A stretch of 49,346 nucleotides of DNA from JBMNRY01 sp050944915 (GCA_050944915.1 JBMNRY010000002.1:1-49346); one strand, 5' to 3'; positions 1 to 7,740 are shown, counted from the stretch's first letter. Notes: generated by a model not told the origin, from the letters alone. A program made the numbers and translations.

Positions 1-117
1 TCCCGGTGGTTATAGGGGAGGGGTTCCACCTGTTCCCATTCCGAACACAGCAGTTAAGCCCTCCACCGCCCATGGTACTGCCACATCTCGTGGTGGGAGA
101 GTAGGTCGCCGCCGGGA
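1..117 (+). rRNA. rrf: 5S ribosomal RNA
   Basis: This is a complete 5S rRNA. The 5' end (TCCCGGTGG) pairs with the 3' end (CCGCCGGGA), and the conserved internal blocks around CCGAACACAGCAGTTAAG and GGGAGAGTAGGTCGCCGCC are present. The window starts exactly at its 5' end, so the 16S and 23S genes probably lie just upstream outside the window. A hairpin terminator follows directly. Confidence 0.95.
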
Positions 118-127
118 CCTATTTTTG

Positions 128-160
128 GCTCTATACGGAAACGTATAGAGCTTTCGCTTT
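128..160 (+). terminator. Rho-independent terminator of the rRNA operon
   Basis: A perfect 10-bp stem (GCTCTATACG / CGTATAGAGC, 128-137 and 142-151) closes a GAAA tetraloop. It is followed by the T-rich stretch TTTCGCTTT. It sits 10 bp after the 5S gene. Confidence 0.8.
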
Positions 161-196
161 ATCGTTTCAGCATTTTCATGGTCTGGGGGGAGGAAA

Positions 197-844
197 ATGC
201 GGGCCCGGGAACCTTTTAGCGGTTTTAGTCATCTGGTGGGAGCCATCTTGGCCCTTATTGGACTGCCCATTCTCATTCGGATGGCCCTCATCAATGGCGA
301 TCTGAGACATCTTATCGCCTTTGCCATTTTCGGTGTTAGTCTAGTTTTGCTATACACCGGTAGTGCCCTCTATCATTTGCTTCCCTTGTCTCCCACTGGA
401 GTCCTCATCCTCAGACGGATCGACCATATTCTGATCTTTGTATTGATCGCCGGTACCTATACCCCCTATTGCCTCATACCCTTAAAAGGCCCCTGGGGTT
501 GGGCTCTCTTGGGTGTAGTTTGGATGATTACCATCGGCGGGGTCCTGATGAAGCTTTTTTGGATCGACGCTCCTCGTTGGCTGTCTACTCTGATCTATAT
601 CTTCATGGGTTCCCTGATCCTTGTGGCCCTTTCACCACTCCTGCAAACCCTTCCCCTTGGTGGGCTGGTTTGGTTGATTGTGGGGGGTCTTTTCTACTTG
701 GTCGGAGCCTTAGTGTACGGACTGAAATGGCCTAATTTCATTCCAGGCCGCTTCGGCTTCCATGAAATCTGGCATTTATTCGTCCTAGCCGGTAGCTTCA
801 GCCACTATTGGTCGGTGCTGCGCTATGTCTCTATGGTGGTCTAA
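197..844 (+). CDS. Hemolysin III / PAQR family membrane protein
   Basis: The 215-residue protein is almost entirely hydrophobic with about seven membrane segments, as in the HlyIII (YqfA/PAQR) family. The family's conserved polar residues are visible: SGFSHLVGA near the N-terminus, SALYHLLPL around residue 55, GTYTPYC around residue 88, and EIWHLFVLAGSFSHYW near the C-terminus. These Ser/His residues form the putative metal site of PAQR proteins. The name comes from Bacillus cereus hemolysin III, but most bacterial members have no proven haemolytic role; membrane-homeostasis or hydrolase roles are proposed. It is monocistronic, starts at an ATG behind GGGGGGAGG, and ends before a terminator. 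Confidence 0.9.
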   Translation: MRAREPFSGFSHLVGAILALIGLPILIRMALINGDLRHLIAFAIFGVSLVLLYTGSALYHLLPLSPTGVLILRRIDHILIFVLIAGTYTPYCLIPLKGPWGWALLGVVWMITIGGVLMKLFWIDAPRWLSTLIYIFMGSLILVALSPLLQTLPLGGLVWLIVGGLFYLVGALVYGLKWPNFIPGRFGFHEIWHLFVLAGSFSHYWSVLRYVSMVV

Positions 845-898
845 AACTTAAAGTGTTAAGGAAAATGACCAATGGGGTGTGGAATAAGTATGAAACAG

Positions 899-922
899 GG
901 GCTCTTGATGAGCCCTTTTTTT
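899..922 (+). terminator. Rho-independent terminator
   Basis: GGGCTC (899-904) pairs with GAGCCC (910-915) across a TTGAT loop, followed by seven T. It terminates the hemolysin III gene and lies just before the convergent amidase gene. Confidence 0.85.
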
Positions 923-962
923 GATGTCGATCATATTCGATGTAGGCGGCAGCTCCTATCCT

Positions 963-1898
963 TTAGAAGCCAAAGAGTCCGACGATTAGTTCCTTAAGCC
1001 CTGTGCGGAAATAGTCGGATAAACCTTTGAGGATGGCGTTGGCGATAGCCTCTTGCCCTTCGGCGGAAGCGATAAATTTTCGGTCTCGGGTGTTGGAAAT
1101 ATAGCCGACCTCGGTGATTACCGTTGGTATGGGGCTACGTCGGAGGATGAAAAAATCGTCGGGCACGATGGGGGATTTACTCCTTCCCGGAAGGAGGGGA
1201 CCTAAATATCTTTGTAAACATTCGGCCAGCCTCTTACTGTCGGGAGAATGCTTTTGATAAAGATTGGCGGCTCCTTGGACCCCTGCGGAACGAAACTTGT
1301 TGGTATGCAAGCTGATCAGTACCTCCGCTTCATTTTCCGTGGCCATCAAGATCCGTGCCCGCAGTCCTAAACGATAACGGGGTGGATAGCGGGTGCCCAA
1401 GGCGACGTTCCGATCCCGGGCCGGGGTTGGACGATTTAACCGCCGGTCACTTTCCAGGTCCCTTTTGCTTAACGCGATTTCTTGTTGGGGGCTGATCTGA
1501 TCAGACAGATCGGTATCGGTGGTACGGGTGAGGATCACAACGGCTCCTTGTTCTTCCAATTTCTTAGCCAGGATTTTGGCCAAAGCCAAGGTCAAATCTT
1601 TTTCTAAAAGGGACCCATAGGAACTTCCTCCGTCGATTCCGCCGTGACCGGCGTCGACGGCGATGATGCGGCCTTGGAGGGGATTGACCTGGGAAACGGG
1701 CACTAGCTCCACAATGGAGAAGGTCAGGAGGACGAGGAATAAAAAAATGAGTCCGAGGAGGAATAGGAGTCGGCCCTTCCGCAAGATTAGGATTAGGGTA
1801 GTTCTGCCCAATACCTTCACACCCCATCGTTCACTTATTCCGGGAAAGCCTCCTTTAGTTCTTATGCACCACCCTCCGGCTTTAGAATAAAGGGGCAA
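963..1898 (-). CDS. cwlD: N-acetylmuramoyl-L-alanine amidase, CwlD-like
   Basis: This is an Amidase_3 (zinc amidase) enzyme that cuts the bond between N-acetylmuramic acid and the peptide stem. After a cytoplasmic N-terminus there is one membrane anchor (about residues 44-64). The catalytic domain begins with IAVDAGHGGIDGG (Zn His) and the Zn-binding Glu of LLEKDLTLALAKIL. It continues with LISLHTNKF (second His) and ends with TVITEVGYISN (catalytic Glu). The long insert between the Glu and the second His, and the single N-terminal anchor, match CwlD, which makes muramic-delta-lactam in the spore cortex. That role is inferred. The start is uncertain: TTG at 1898 has AAAGGA 7 bp upstream, while GTG at 1820 would give a protein starting just before the anchor. 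The gene stands alone, facing away from pgi. Confidence 0.85.
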   Translation of the reverse strand: MPLYSKAGGWCIRTKGGFPGISERWGVKVLGRTTLILILRKGRLLFLLGLIFLFLVLLTFSIVELVPVSQVNPLQGRIIAVDAGHGGIDGGSSYGSLLEKDLTLALAKILAKKLEEQGAVVILTRTTDTDLSDQISPQQEIALSKRDLESDRRLNRPTPARDRNVALGTRYPPRYRLGLRARILMATENEAEVLISLHTNKFRSAGVQGAANLYQKHSPDSKRLAECLQRYLGPLLPGRSKSPIVPDDFFILRRSPIPTVITEVGYISNTRDRKFIASAEGQEAIANAILKGLSDYFRTGLKELIVGLFGF

Positions 1899-1991
1899 GC
1901 CGTCGTCCTTTAAGTGGGAGATACCAGGAGTACATAAAGAAAAATAGAAGGTTGATACTAAATGGGAAGGGACTGGAAAGGGGAACCGGTA

Positions 1992-3356
1992 ATGATTAAG
2001 CTCGATTACACAAAGGCGTTATCCTTCATTGATGAAAGGGAAATCGGTTATTATCAAGGGCGGATCAATACCGTTCATCGATGGTTACATGAAGGTGGCG
2101 GCCCTGGAGAAGATTACCTTGGTTGGGTCGATTTACCCCGAACCCAAAGGGAGGAAGAGGTGGAATCCATAGAGGATACGGCCGCCAAGCTTCGGGCGAA
2201 AGCCGATGTTTTCGTCCTCATCGGGATCGGCGGTTCTTACCTTGGGGCCCGGGCGGCCATCGAAATGCTCAGCCATTCCTTTCACAATGAACTGGCTTTG
2301 GCTATGGGAGGGTATCCAGCTGTCTACTACGCGGGACATAACGCCAGCGGTACCTATTTGGCCCATCTTCTGGAGTTCCTTGCCGACAAAGAGGTCTGCC
2401 TCAACGTGGTTTCCAAATCGGGAACGACTACGGAACCGGCCATCGCCTTTCGTTTTCTGAAAGAATTTATGGAAAAACGATATGGGAAAAAAGAGGCCCG
2501 AGAGCGGATTCTAGTCACCACCGATGCCCACAAAGGGGCCCTAAAGACCCTGGCCGATGAGGAGGGTTATCGAAGCTTTGTGATCCCCGATGATATCGGG
2601 GGGAGATATTCTGTCTTGACCCCCGTCGGTTTAGTGCCTATGGCCGTAGCCGGCATCGATATCCGACGGGTGCTGGCTGGTGCGGCTAAAGCCTATGAAG
2701 CCGTAGCCAAGGCCGATCTTTCTCAAAACGATGCTTATTTATATGCGGTTCTTCGCCAGATCCTATATAAACAGGGTTACGGAATCGAATTGTTGGTCAG
2801 TTATGAACCCCGCCTCCACTACTTAGCCGAATGGTGGAAACAACTTTTCGGTGAAAGCGAAGGTAAAGGTCATAAGGGTTTATTCCCTGCCGCCTGTGAT
2901 TTTACCACCGATCTCCATTCCCTTGGACAATACATCCAGGAAGGTCGCCGTTTCCTTTTCGAGACGGTCTTGCGGGTGGAGCAGCCCGATGGGAAACTCC
3001 AGATTAAGGCAATGCCCCAGGATACCGATGGACTGAATTATTTGGCGGGGCAGGGAATAGATCTGGTTAATGAGAAGGCCCTTCAAGGAACGCTGTTGGC
3101 CCATATCGCGGGCCATGTCCCCAACTTAGTCCTGGAAATCCCCCGTTTAACGGAAGAATATTTTGGTGCCCTCGTCTATTTCCTGGAAAAGGCCTGTGGC
3201 GCCAGTGGCTATTTGTTGGGGGTCAATCCCTTTGACCAACCTGGTGTGGAGGCTTACAAAAAGAATATGTTTGCTTTGTTGGGTAAACCTGGATATGAGG
3301 CTTGGAGTGCTCACTTGACCCATCGCCTTACAGGGGCCGAGGAAGGGAAAACCTGA
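1992..3356 (+). CDS. pgi: Glucose-6-phosphate isomerase
   Basis: Pgi interconverts glucose 6-phosphate and fructose 6-phosphate in glycolysis and gluconeogenesis. The 454-residue length is that of the short bacterial type. Family motifs are in order: GIGGSYLGARAAIE, the phosphate-binding SKSGTTTEPAIAFRF, GGRYSVLTPVGL, and the C-terminal NPFDQPGVEAYKKNMF with the catalytic Lys. I chose the ATG at 1992 because AAAGGGGA lies 8 bp upstream and the protein then begins MIKLDYTKALSF, as in relatives. An in-frame ATG at 1962 has no clear ribosome site. A tiny acidic gene follows after 18 bp and is probably co-transcribed. Confidence 0.95.
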   Translation: MIKLDYTKALSFIDEREIGYYQGRINTVHRWLHEGGGPGEDYLGWVDLPRTQREEEVESIEDTAAKLRAKADVFVLIGIGGSYLGARAAIEMLSHSFHNELALAMGGYPAVYYAGHNASGTYLAHLLEFLADKEVCLNVVSKSGTTTEPAIAFRFLKEFMEKRYGKKEARERILVTTDAHKGALKTLADEEGYRSFVIPDDIGGRYSVLTPVGLVPMAVAGIDIRRVLAGAAKAYEAVAKADLSQNDAYLYAVLRQILYKQGYGIELLVSYEPRLHYLAEWWKQLFGESEGKGHKGLFPAACDFTTDLHSLGQYIQEGRRFLFETVLRVEQPDGKLQIKAMPQDTDGLNYLAGQGIDLVNEKALQGTLLAHIAGHVPNLVLEIPRLTEEYFGALVYFLEKACGASGYLLGVNPFDQPGVEAYKKNMFALLGKPGYEAWSAHLTHRLTGAEEGKT

Positions 3357-3374
3357 ACTCAAGGAGGGAACTAG

Positions 3375-3512
3375 ATGCGGCCTTCCCGACAGGAACAAAG
3401 GGATAAAAACTACGTCGCTGAACAACTGACTGCCGCCTTGTATGAAGACTTATCGGAACTATTGGAAACGGAAGAAGAGGAACTTGACGAGGAAGAACAG
3501 GGGTCGCCCTAA
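3375..3512 (+). CDS. Small acidic protein of unknown function (45 aa)
   Basis: A 45-codon frame starts at an ATG preceded by AAGGAGGG with 6-bp spacing, one of the best ribosome sites in the window. The N-terminal third is basic and polar (MRPSRQEQRDKNYV). The C-terminal half is very acidic, with Glu/Asp runs (ETEEEELDEEEQ). It follows pgi by 18 bp and precedes a weak hairpin. I do not recognise the family. The strong start signal and tight spacing argue that it is translated. Confidence 0.6.
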   Translation: MRPSRQEQRDKNYVAEQLTAALYEDLSELLETEEEELDEEEQGSP

Positions 3513-3534
3513 GGGGCAGACCCCTTAAACCTTT
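3510..3534 (+). terminator. Possible terminator after the pgi unit
   Basis: TAAGGGG (3510-3516) pairs with CCCCTTA (3521-3527) around a CAGA loop, starting at the stop codon of the 45-aa gene. The downstream AACCTTTATT is only moderately T-rich, so termination may be partial. Confidence 0.5.
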
Positions 3535-3773
3535 ATTAGTAATAACTAAAAAGCAGGAATTAAGGGAAAAGTGGCTAAACAGCCTTCAAAGACAACCGGG
3601 AGGGGAGTGTTTGATCTTATCTCAGGGTCCTTTTTTCCCTCGGTAGGCCAAGCCTAGGGGAGGCTTCCACTCCCCATGGTTTCGTCGGTTATTCGACGGG
3701 TTTTCCCATACCGGGAAGGGAAGAAGGCACCCGCCAGCTGATTTTCCAAGCCGACGGCAAAGGGGGGGAGCCG

Positions 3774-4103
3774 ATGGCGTCAGTGGAGGATTTGAAGCGA
3801 ATCAAGGAGGAGACCCTAGGGGCCAGGCGGGGTAACTTACGGATCATGGTCGGTATGGGTGTCTGCGGCATTGCCGCCGGAGCCCGGCAGATTATGGCGA
3901 CCATTGTCCAGGAGTTGGGAAAGTGGGGTGTCACCCATATTCCTGTGGAGGAAACGGGCTGCATGGGCTTATGTTCCCAAGAGCCCATGGTCCAGATCAT
4001 TGCCGGCGATGGTACCAGGGTGATCTACGGCCCCGTCGATGTCCAGCAGGCCCGTCAGATCGTAGCTTATCATGTGATGCACGGGCAACTGATCAATGGT
4101 TGA
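3774..4103 (+). CDS. Thioredoxin-like (2Fe-2S) ferredoxin domain protein
   Basis: This 109-residue protein has a basic helical N-terminus and a thioredoxin-like [2Fe-2S] fold, related to the small domains of HydB/NuoF and HydC/NuoE. Visible signatures are VGMGVCGIAAGAR (Cys31) and ETGCMGLCSQEPMV (Cys63, Cys67). The position where HydB has the first Cys of VCAGTGC is Val26 here, so only three Cys are present. I recall standalone relatives in anaerobic Bacillota and Thermotogota beside hydrogenase genes. Here it is separate from the hyd operon. The start ATG has an AGGGGGGGAG ribosome site. A role as a small electron carrier or sensor is inference. Confidence 0.8.
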   Translation: MASVEDLKRIKEETLGARRGNLRIMVGMGVCGIAAGARQIMATIVQELGKWGVTHIPVEETGCMGLCSQEPMVQIIAGDGTRVIYGPVDVQQARQIVAYHVMHGQLING

Positions 4104-4193
4104 GTGATCGTTCTTCCAAAGGAGCTTTGTTCCCAAAGTAAATTCATATTTCCTCCCTTCAGAGAAAGACTAGGGTTGAAGGGAGGGGAAATA

Positions 4194-4334
4194 ATGGCCA
4201 AAAAGGATCGCAAAAGGGCCAAGCACGCTCGAGAACAAGCCTTTGAGGTTGCCCCAGAATTAACTCCCAATGCTGCCCGGGAGGAGGGTATGCAAATCTC
4301 CGGTCAGCGGGCCAACAAACAAAAGAACAAATAG
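4194..4334 (+). CDS. Small basic protein of unknown function (46 aa)
   Basis: A 46-residue frame begins at the ATG at 4194, with GAAGGGAGGGG 5 bp upstream. The frame is open further upstream to a GTG at 4104, but that part is probably non-coding. The protein is rich in Lys, Arg, Ala and Gln (MAKKDRKRAKHAREQAFEV at the start, QRANKQKNK at the end) and has no Cys or hydrophobic segment. The composition resembles small spore or nucleic-acid-binding proteins, but I cannot assign it to a family. It lies 90 bp after the ferredoxin gene. Confidence 0.6.
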   Translation: MAKKDRKRAKHAREQAFEVAPELTPNAAREEGMQISGQRANKQKNK

Positions 4335-4344
4335 TCCGATTCCA

Positions 4345-4370
4345 GGGAGGTAGCTTACCTCCCTCCTTCC
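4345..4370 (+). terminator. Hairpin after the small basic gene
   Basis: GGGAGGTA (4345-4352) pairs with TACCTCCC (4356-4363) around a GCT loop, 10 bp after the stop codon. There is no strong T-run, so it may act weakly or stabilise the 3' end. Confidence 0.5.
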
Positions 4371-4384
4371 ACTTCCCAGTCTTA

Positions 4385-4412
4385 TTGCCTAAATTTCCAC
4401 CCGTGGTATAAT
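4385..4412 (+). promoter_or_regulatory. Sigma-A type promoter of thrC
   Basis: The -35 element TTGCCT (4385-4390) and the -10 element TATAAT (4407-4412) are separated by 16 bp and lie about 60 bp before the thrC start. Confidence 0.65.
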
Positions 4413-4474
4413 GGGTTTGTCCCATCATTAATCTGCTGATCTTTCGATGGGAGGGTAAAAGTGGAGGGATCGAT

Positions 4475-5953
4475 GTGAAATATATTAGCACGAGGGGTCA
4501 AGGCCCGGCGGTAACTGCCGCGGGGGCCATCCGTTCGGGGATTGCACCCGATGGTGGCCTGTATGTCCCGGTGGAGTTTCCCCGTTGGCAGGATCTCACG
4601 CCTTTGTTTCCTCTGAACTACGGACAAAGGGCGGTCCGGCTGTTGGCCGATTTTCTAACGGATTATAGCCAAGGGGAGCTTTGGGAGTGTGTGGAGGGTG
4701 CCTATGGCAATAGCTTCCACCACCCCCAAATCGCCCCGGTGCGGGAAATCCAACCCGATTTACATATCTTGGAGCTGTGGCATGGGCCGACGGGGGCTTT
4801 TAAAGATTTGGCCCTTCAGATCTTGCCCCATCTATTGACCAGGGCTGTAGCCAAGACCGACGGGGAATACAAAACATTGATTCTAGTAGCTACCTCCGGT
4901 GATACGGGAAAGGCTGCCTTAGAAGGTTTTCGGGATGTAGCCAATACGGAGATTATTGTTTTCTATCCCGCCGCTGGGGTGAGCCCCATGCAGGAACGGC
5001 AAATGGTGACCCAGGAGGGTGACAACGTCCATGTGGTCGCTGTCGAAGGTAATTTCGATGATGCCCAGCGGGGAGTGAAAAGCCTTTTTGTCGATCCCCG
5101 GTTCCAAGGGGAATTGGCCCGTATGAACATTAAGACCTCTTCGGCTAATTCCATCAATTGGGGTCGGTTGGTCCCCCAGATCGTCTATTATTTTTCTGCC
5201 TATTGCGACCTAGTGCAAGGGGGCACGCTATCGGCAGGACAAAAGGTGGATGTCGTTGTGCCTACGGGCAACTTCGGCAATATTTTAGCTGCCTATTATG
5301 CCCGGGAAATGGGTCTGCCCATCAATAGACTCATCTGTGCCTCCAATGCTAACCATGTCTTAGTGCAATTTTTGATGACCGGTGTCTACGATCGAAAACG
5401 GCAGTTTGCCAAAACTATTTCCCCTTCCATGGATATTCTCATCTCTAGCAATGTGGAAAGACTTCTATTTAGCTTAACGGAACAGGATCAGGCTCAAGTG
5501 CGGGAATGGATGGACCAATTGGAATCCGATGGTCGTTACGATGTGGGTCAGTACCTGGAAAAGATCAGGGACATCTTCTGGGCCCATTGGGCTAGTGATG
5601 AAGAGACCATGGCCACCATCAAAGAAGTCTTTGCGACCACGGGTTATCTCCTCGATCCCCATACGGCGGTCGCTAAATGTGTTTATGATAAATATCGTCA
5701 ATCGGGTGGCGAGCCTTATCCCACCATCATCGCCTCGACGGCTAGTCCCTTTAAGTTCAACCGCAGTGTGGCCACCGCACTATTGGGTCCCCAGGATGAA
5801 GATGAATTCAGTTTGTTAAAACGCCTTGCGGAGTACACCCAGTGGCCCATTCCGCCATTCCTTGCCGATTTGGACCGAAAACCCATCCGACACCGGACTG
5901 TCTGTCGGCCCCAGGCCATGGGCGAGACCGTTGTCAGGCTCCTTGGTTCTTAA
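4475..5953 (+). CDS. thrC: Threonine synthase
   Basis: ThrC converts O-phosphohomoserine to threonine using PLP. The 492-residue length and N-terminus (KYISTRG, then GGLYVPVEFPRW) fit the long class of threonine synthases. The PLP lysine is in GPTGAFKDLALQ. Further motifs are ATSGDTGKAALEGF, YPAAGVSPMQERQM and VPTGNFGNILAAYYAREMG (phosphate cup). It starts at a GTG with GGAGGG upstream, has its own promoter and is followed by a strong terminator, so it is a single-gene unit. No other threonine pathway genes are in the window. Confidence 0.95.
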   Translation: MKYISTRGQGPAVTAAGAIRSGIAPDGGLYVPVEFPRWQDLTPLFPLNYGQRAVRLLADFLTDYSQGELWECVEGAYGNSFHHPQIAPVREIQPDLHILELWHGPTGAFKDLALQILPHLLTRAVAKTDGEYKTLILVATSGDTGKAALEGFRDVANTEIIVFYPAAGVSPMQERQMVTQEGDNVHVVAVEGNFDDAQRGVKSLFVDPRFQGELARMNIKTSSANSINWGRLVPQIVYYFSAYCDLVQGGTLSAGQKVDVVVPTGNFGNILAAYYAREMGLPINRLICASNANHVLVQFLMTGVYDRKRQFAKTISPSMDILISSNVERLLFSLTEQDQAQVREWMDQLESDGRYDVGQYLEKIRDIFWAHWASDEETMATIKEVFATTGYLLDPHTAVAKCVYDKYRQSGGEPYPTIIASTASPFKFNRSVATALLGPQDEDEFSLLKRLAEYTQWPIPPFLADLDRKPIRHRTVCRPQAMGETVVRLLGS

Positions 5954-5963
5954 AACATAAAGG

Positions 5964-6006
5964 ACTACCTGCCAGGCAGAATATTCAGGGCAGGTAGTTT
6001 CTTTTT
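5964..6006 (+). terminator. Rho-independent terminator of thrC
   Basis: ACTACCTGCC (5964-5973) pairs perfectly with GGCAGGTAGT (5989-5998) across a 15-nt loop, followed by TTTCTTTTT. Confidence 0.85.
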
Positions 6007-6130
6007 GGGGAGAATAAAGGGAGCTTTATCCTCGATCAAAACAAAGTAGAGCTCAGGGCAATTTTGGAGGATATCCTCGGGATGATGCCGAAAATTGACA
6101 ACGGTTAGAGTAGGAAAGGAAGTGGGACAA

Positions 6131-6415
6131 GTGAGCATGACCAAAGAGGTGCTACTGGATTTGGCGACGGATATCTATCTGACTTTAGATGATGACGAGG
6201 CCGAAGAATATGTGCGGCAAATAAATGCCGTTCTCCATCGGACCCAGGAGTATTTACCTACTTTTCAGGGTCGGCCCACCCATGCTAATTGTCTGAGCCA
6301 AAATGTCTTCCGAGCCGATGTGGTGAGGCCTTCCTTAGGCAAGGAAGCTGTATTGCAGAATGCACCGGAGGTTCAAGACGGTCATTTTCTCGTTCCTCGC
6401 ATTTTAGAGGACTAA
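6131..6415 (+). CDS. gatC: Glutamyl-tRNA(Gln)/aspartyl-tRNA(Asn) amidotransferase subunit C
   Basis: GatC is the small subunit that wraps between GatA and GatB. The 94-residue protein has the family pattern: an N-terminal helical part (LATDIYLTLDDDEAEEYV) and the C-terminal signature VRPSLGKEAVLQNAPEV with DGHFLVPRILE. I placed the start at GTG 6131, with AAAGGAAG 8 bp upstream; ATG at 6137 is equally possible. gatA follows after 17 bp and gatB overlaps gatA, so the three form an operon. The subunit looks normal, unlike its GatA partner. Confidence 0.9.
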   Translation: MSMTKEVLLDLATDIYLTLDDDEAEEYVRQINAVLHRTQEYLPTFQGRPTHANCLSQNVFRADVVRPSLGKEAVLQNAPEVQDGHFLVPRILED

Positions 6416-6432
6416 GGAAGGGAGTTTTTTCC

Positions 6433-7740
6433 TTGGAATTTGGCAAATTGAGTATTCAAGAACTGCTGGAAGGGCAAAGGCAGGGGAAGTTTAACGCCCG
6501 GGAGATCTGGGAAGCCTGCTTGCAAGCCTGTCAAGAAGACCATCGGGGGGCCTTCCTGCGGTTTTGTCCCCCCCAGGAAAGTGGCAACGGGCCCCTACAG
6601 GGCGTACCGGTAGCTATTAGTGATGAAATCTGTGTCCAAGGGGTGGAAACTACCGCTGGCTCTAGGATGTTGGCGGGATTTATTCCCCCTTACCAAGGGA
6701 CGGTGGTGGAAAAGTTGCGGCAAGGGGGAGCATTGCTCATGGGCAAGACTAATGTCGATGAGTTTGCCCTGGGACCAACCATGGATTATGGGCCCCAGAA
6801 GCTCCTTCACCCCCATGATGCACAGCGTTCCGTCCTCGGCTCCGCTGGAGGGGCGGCTGTGGCGGTGGCTACCCACGTTACGGCTGCCGTTGCCGCTGAT
6901 GTAGGCGGTGGTGTCCGCCTCCCGGCAGCCAGTTGTGATATCGTTGGTTTTATCCCGACCTACGGCCGGATTTCCCGATACGGGGTTATCGAACATGCTC
7001 CTTCCCTCGACCAAGTAGGGATCATGGCCCGACGGGTAGCCGATGTGGAACAAGTCTACCGGGTGATTGCCGGCCACGATCCTTTAGATAGTACTTCCCT
7101 ACCGGACGCAGAGGAAGAAGCTGTCGACCCTAAAGGATGCCGCATTGGCATCATCGCCGAAGCCCCTGCTGCCATCGGCCGCTGGGCCGAGGATTTAGCT
7201 GCCAAGGTGTCCGGTTCCTGGGGTGAAGTCCAGTTGGAATCCTTAGGTTACGGTTCTCAGATTTTACAACTGATCGTTGCTGCCGAAGCCAGCTCCAATT
7301 TGGGGGCCTATGATGGTATGCGTTTCGGTTGGCGGGCGCCGGGGTGTGAAGATGTTCGGGCCATGTTCAGCGAAACGAGGGCAGCCGGTTTTGGGGCGAG
7401 GGCCAAATTGGCCATGTTGCTAGGGGCCCATATCTTAAATGGCTCCAATTACGATCGGTATTATCTCCAAGCCTGCCGCGGACGCACCCAGGTAATTAAA
7501 GAACTGGAAGAACTTTGGTCCCAATACGATGTCTTGCTTACCCCGACCATTCCTGAAGGAGCTGATGATTGTCCCCGTCAGTATACGTCCCTTGCCAATT
7601 TAGCTGGGATACCTGCCATAACTATTCCCTGTAGCCCTGGCCAGGGGTTGCAGCTGATGGCTCCTCGGGGTGGAGAAGAGCTGTTACTAAGACTTGGAGA
7701 GATCATCGAGGGGATGCAGGGGGGTGGCGTTGTTGACTAA
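6433..7740 (+). CDS. gatA: GatA-like amidotransferase subunit A lacking catalytic residues
   Basis: GatA normally releases ammonia from glutamine for the tRNA amidotransferase GatCAB. The fold is recognisable (GVPVAI, GKTNVDEFA, IVGFIPTYGRISRYGV, SLDQVGIMARRV, AAEASSNLGAYDGMRFG) and the frame is intact, but key residues are gone. The Lys of the usual GIPIAIKDN is Ser63 (GVPVAISDE). The nucleophilic Ser of the usual SDTGGSIRQPA is Gly160 (ADVGGGVRLPA). The GGSSGGSA loop is LGSAGGAA, which may keep the cis-Ser as Ser137 if one gap is allowed. The protein is 435 residues, about 50 shorter than usual, and lacks much of the loop before NLAGIPAITIPC that helps bind glutamine. I chose TTG 6433 (GGAAGGGAG 8 bp upstream) because it follows the gatC stop. 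It is probably a structural pseudoenzyme; activity cannot be judged from sequence alone. Confidence 0.85.
   Translation: MEFGKLSIQELLEGQRQGKFNAREIWEACLQACQEDHRGAFLRFCPPQESGNGPLQGVPVAISDEICVQGVETTAGSRMLAGFIPPYQGTVVEKLRQGGALLMGKTNVDEFALGPTMDYGPQKLLHPHDAQRSVLGSAGGAAVAVATHVTAAVAADVGGGVRLPAASCDIVGFIPTYGRISRYGVIEHAPSLDQVGIMARRVADVEQVYRVIAGHDPLDSTSLPDAEEEAVDPKGCRIGIIAEAPAAIGRWAEDLAAKVSGSWGEVQLESLGYGSQILQLIVAAEASSNLGAYDGMRFGWRAPGCEDVRAMFSETRAAGFGARAKLAMLLGAHILNGSNYDRYYLQACRGRTQVIKELEELWSQYDVLLTPTIPEGADDCPRQYTSLANLAGIPAITIPCSPGQGLQLMAPRGGEELLLRLGEIIEGMQGGGVVD

Noticed and set aside
3571..3648. A possible 25-codon GTG frame upstream of the ferredoxin gene
   Set aside because: Too short, weak ribosome site, and it overlaps the hairpin-rich leader. 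A leader-peptide role cannot be excluded but has no support.
6133..6433. Longer gatA beginning at 6289
   Set aside because: That part overlaps gatC in another frame and does not resemble the GatA N-terminus; the TTG at 6433 has a good ribosome site.
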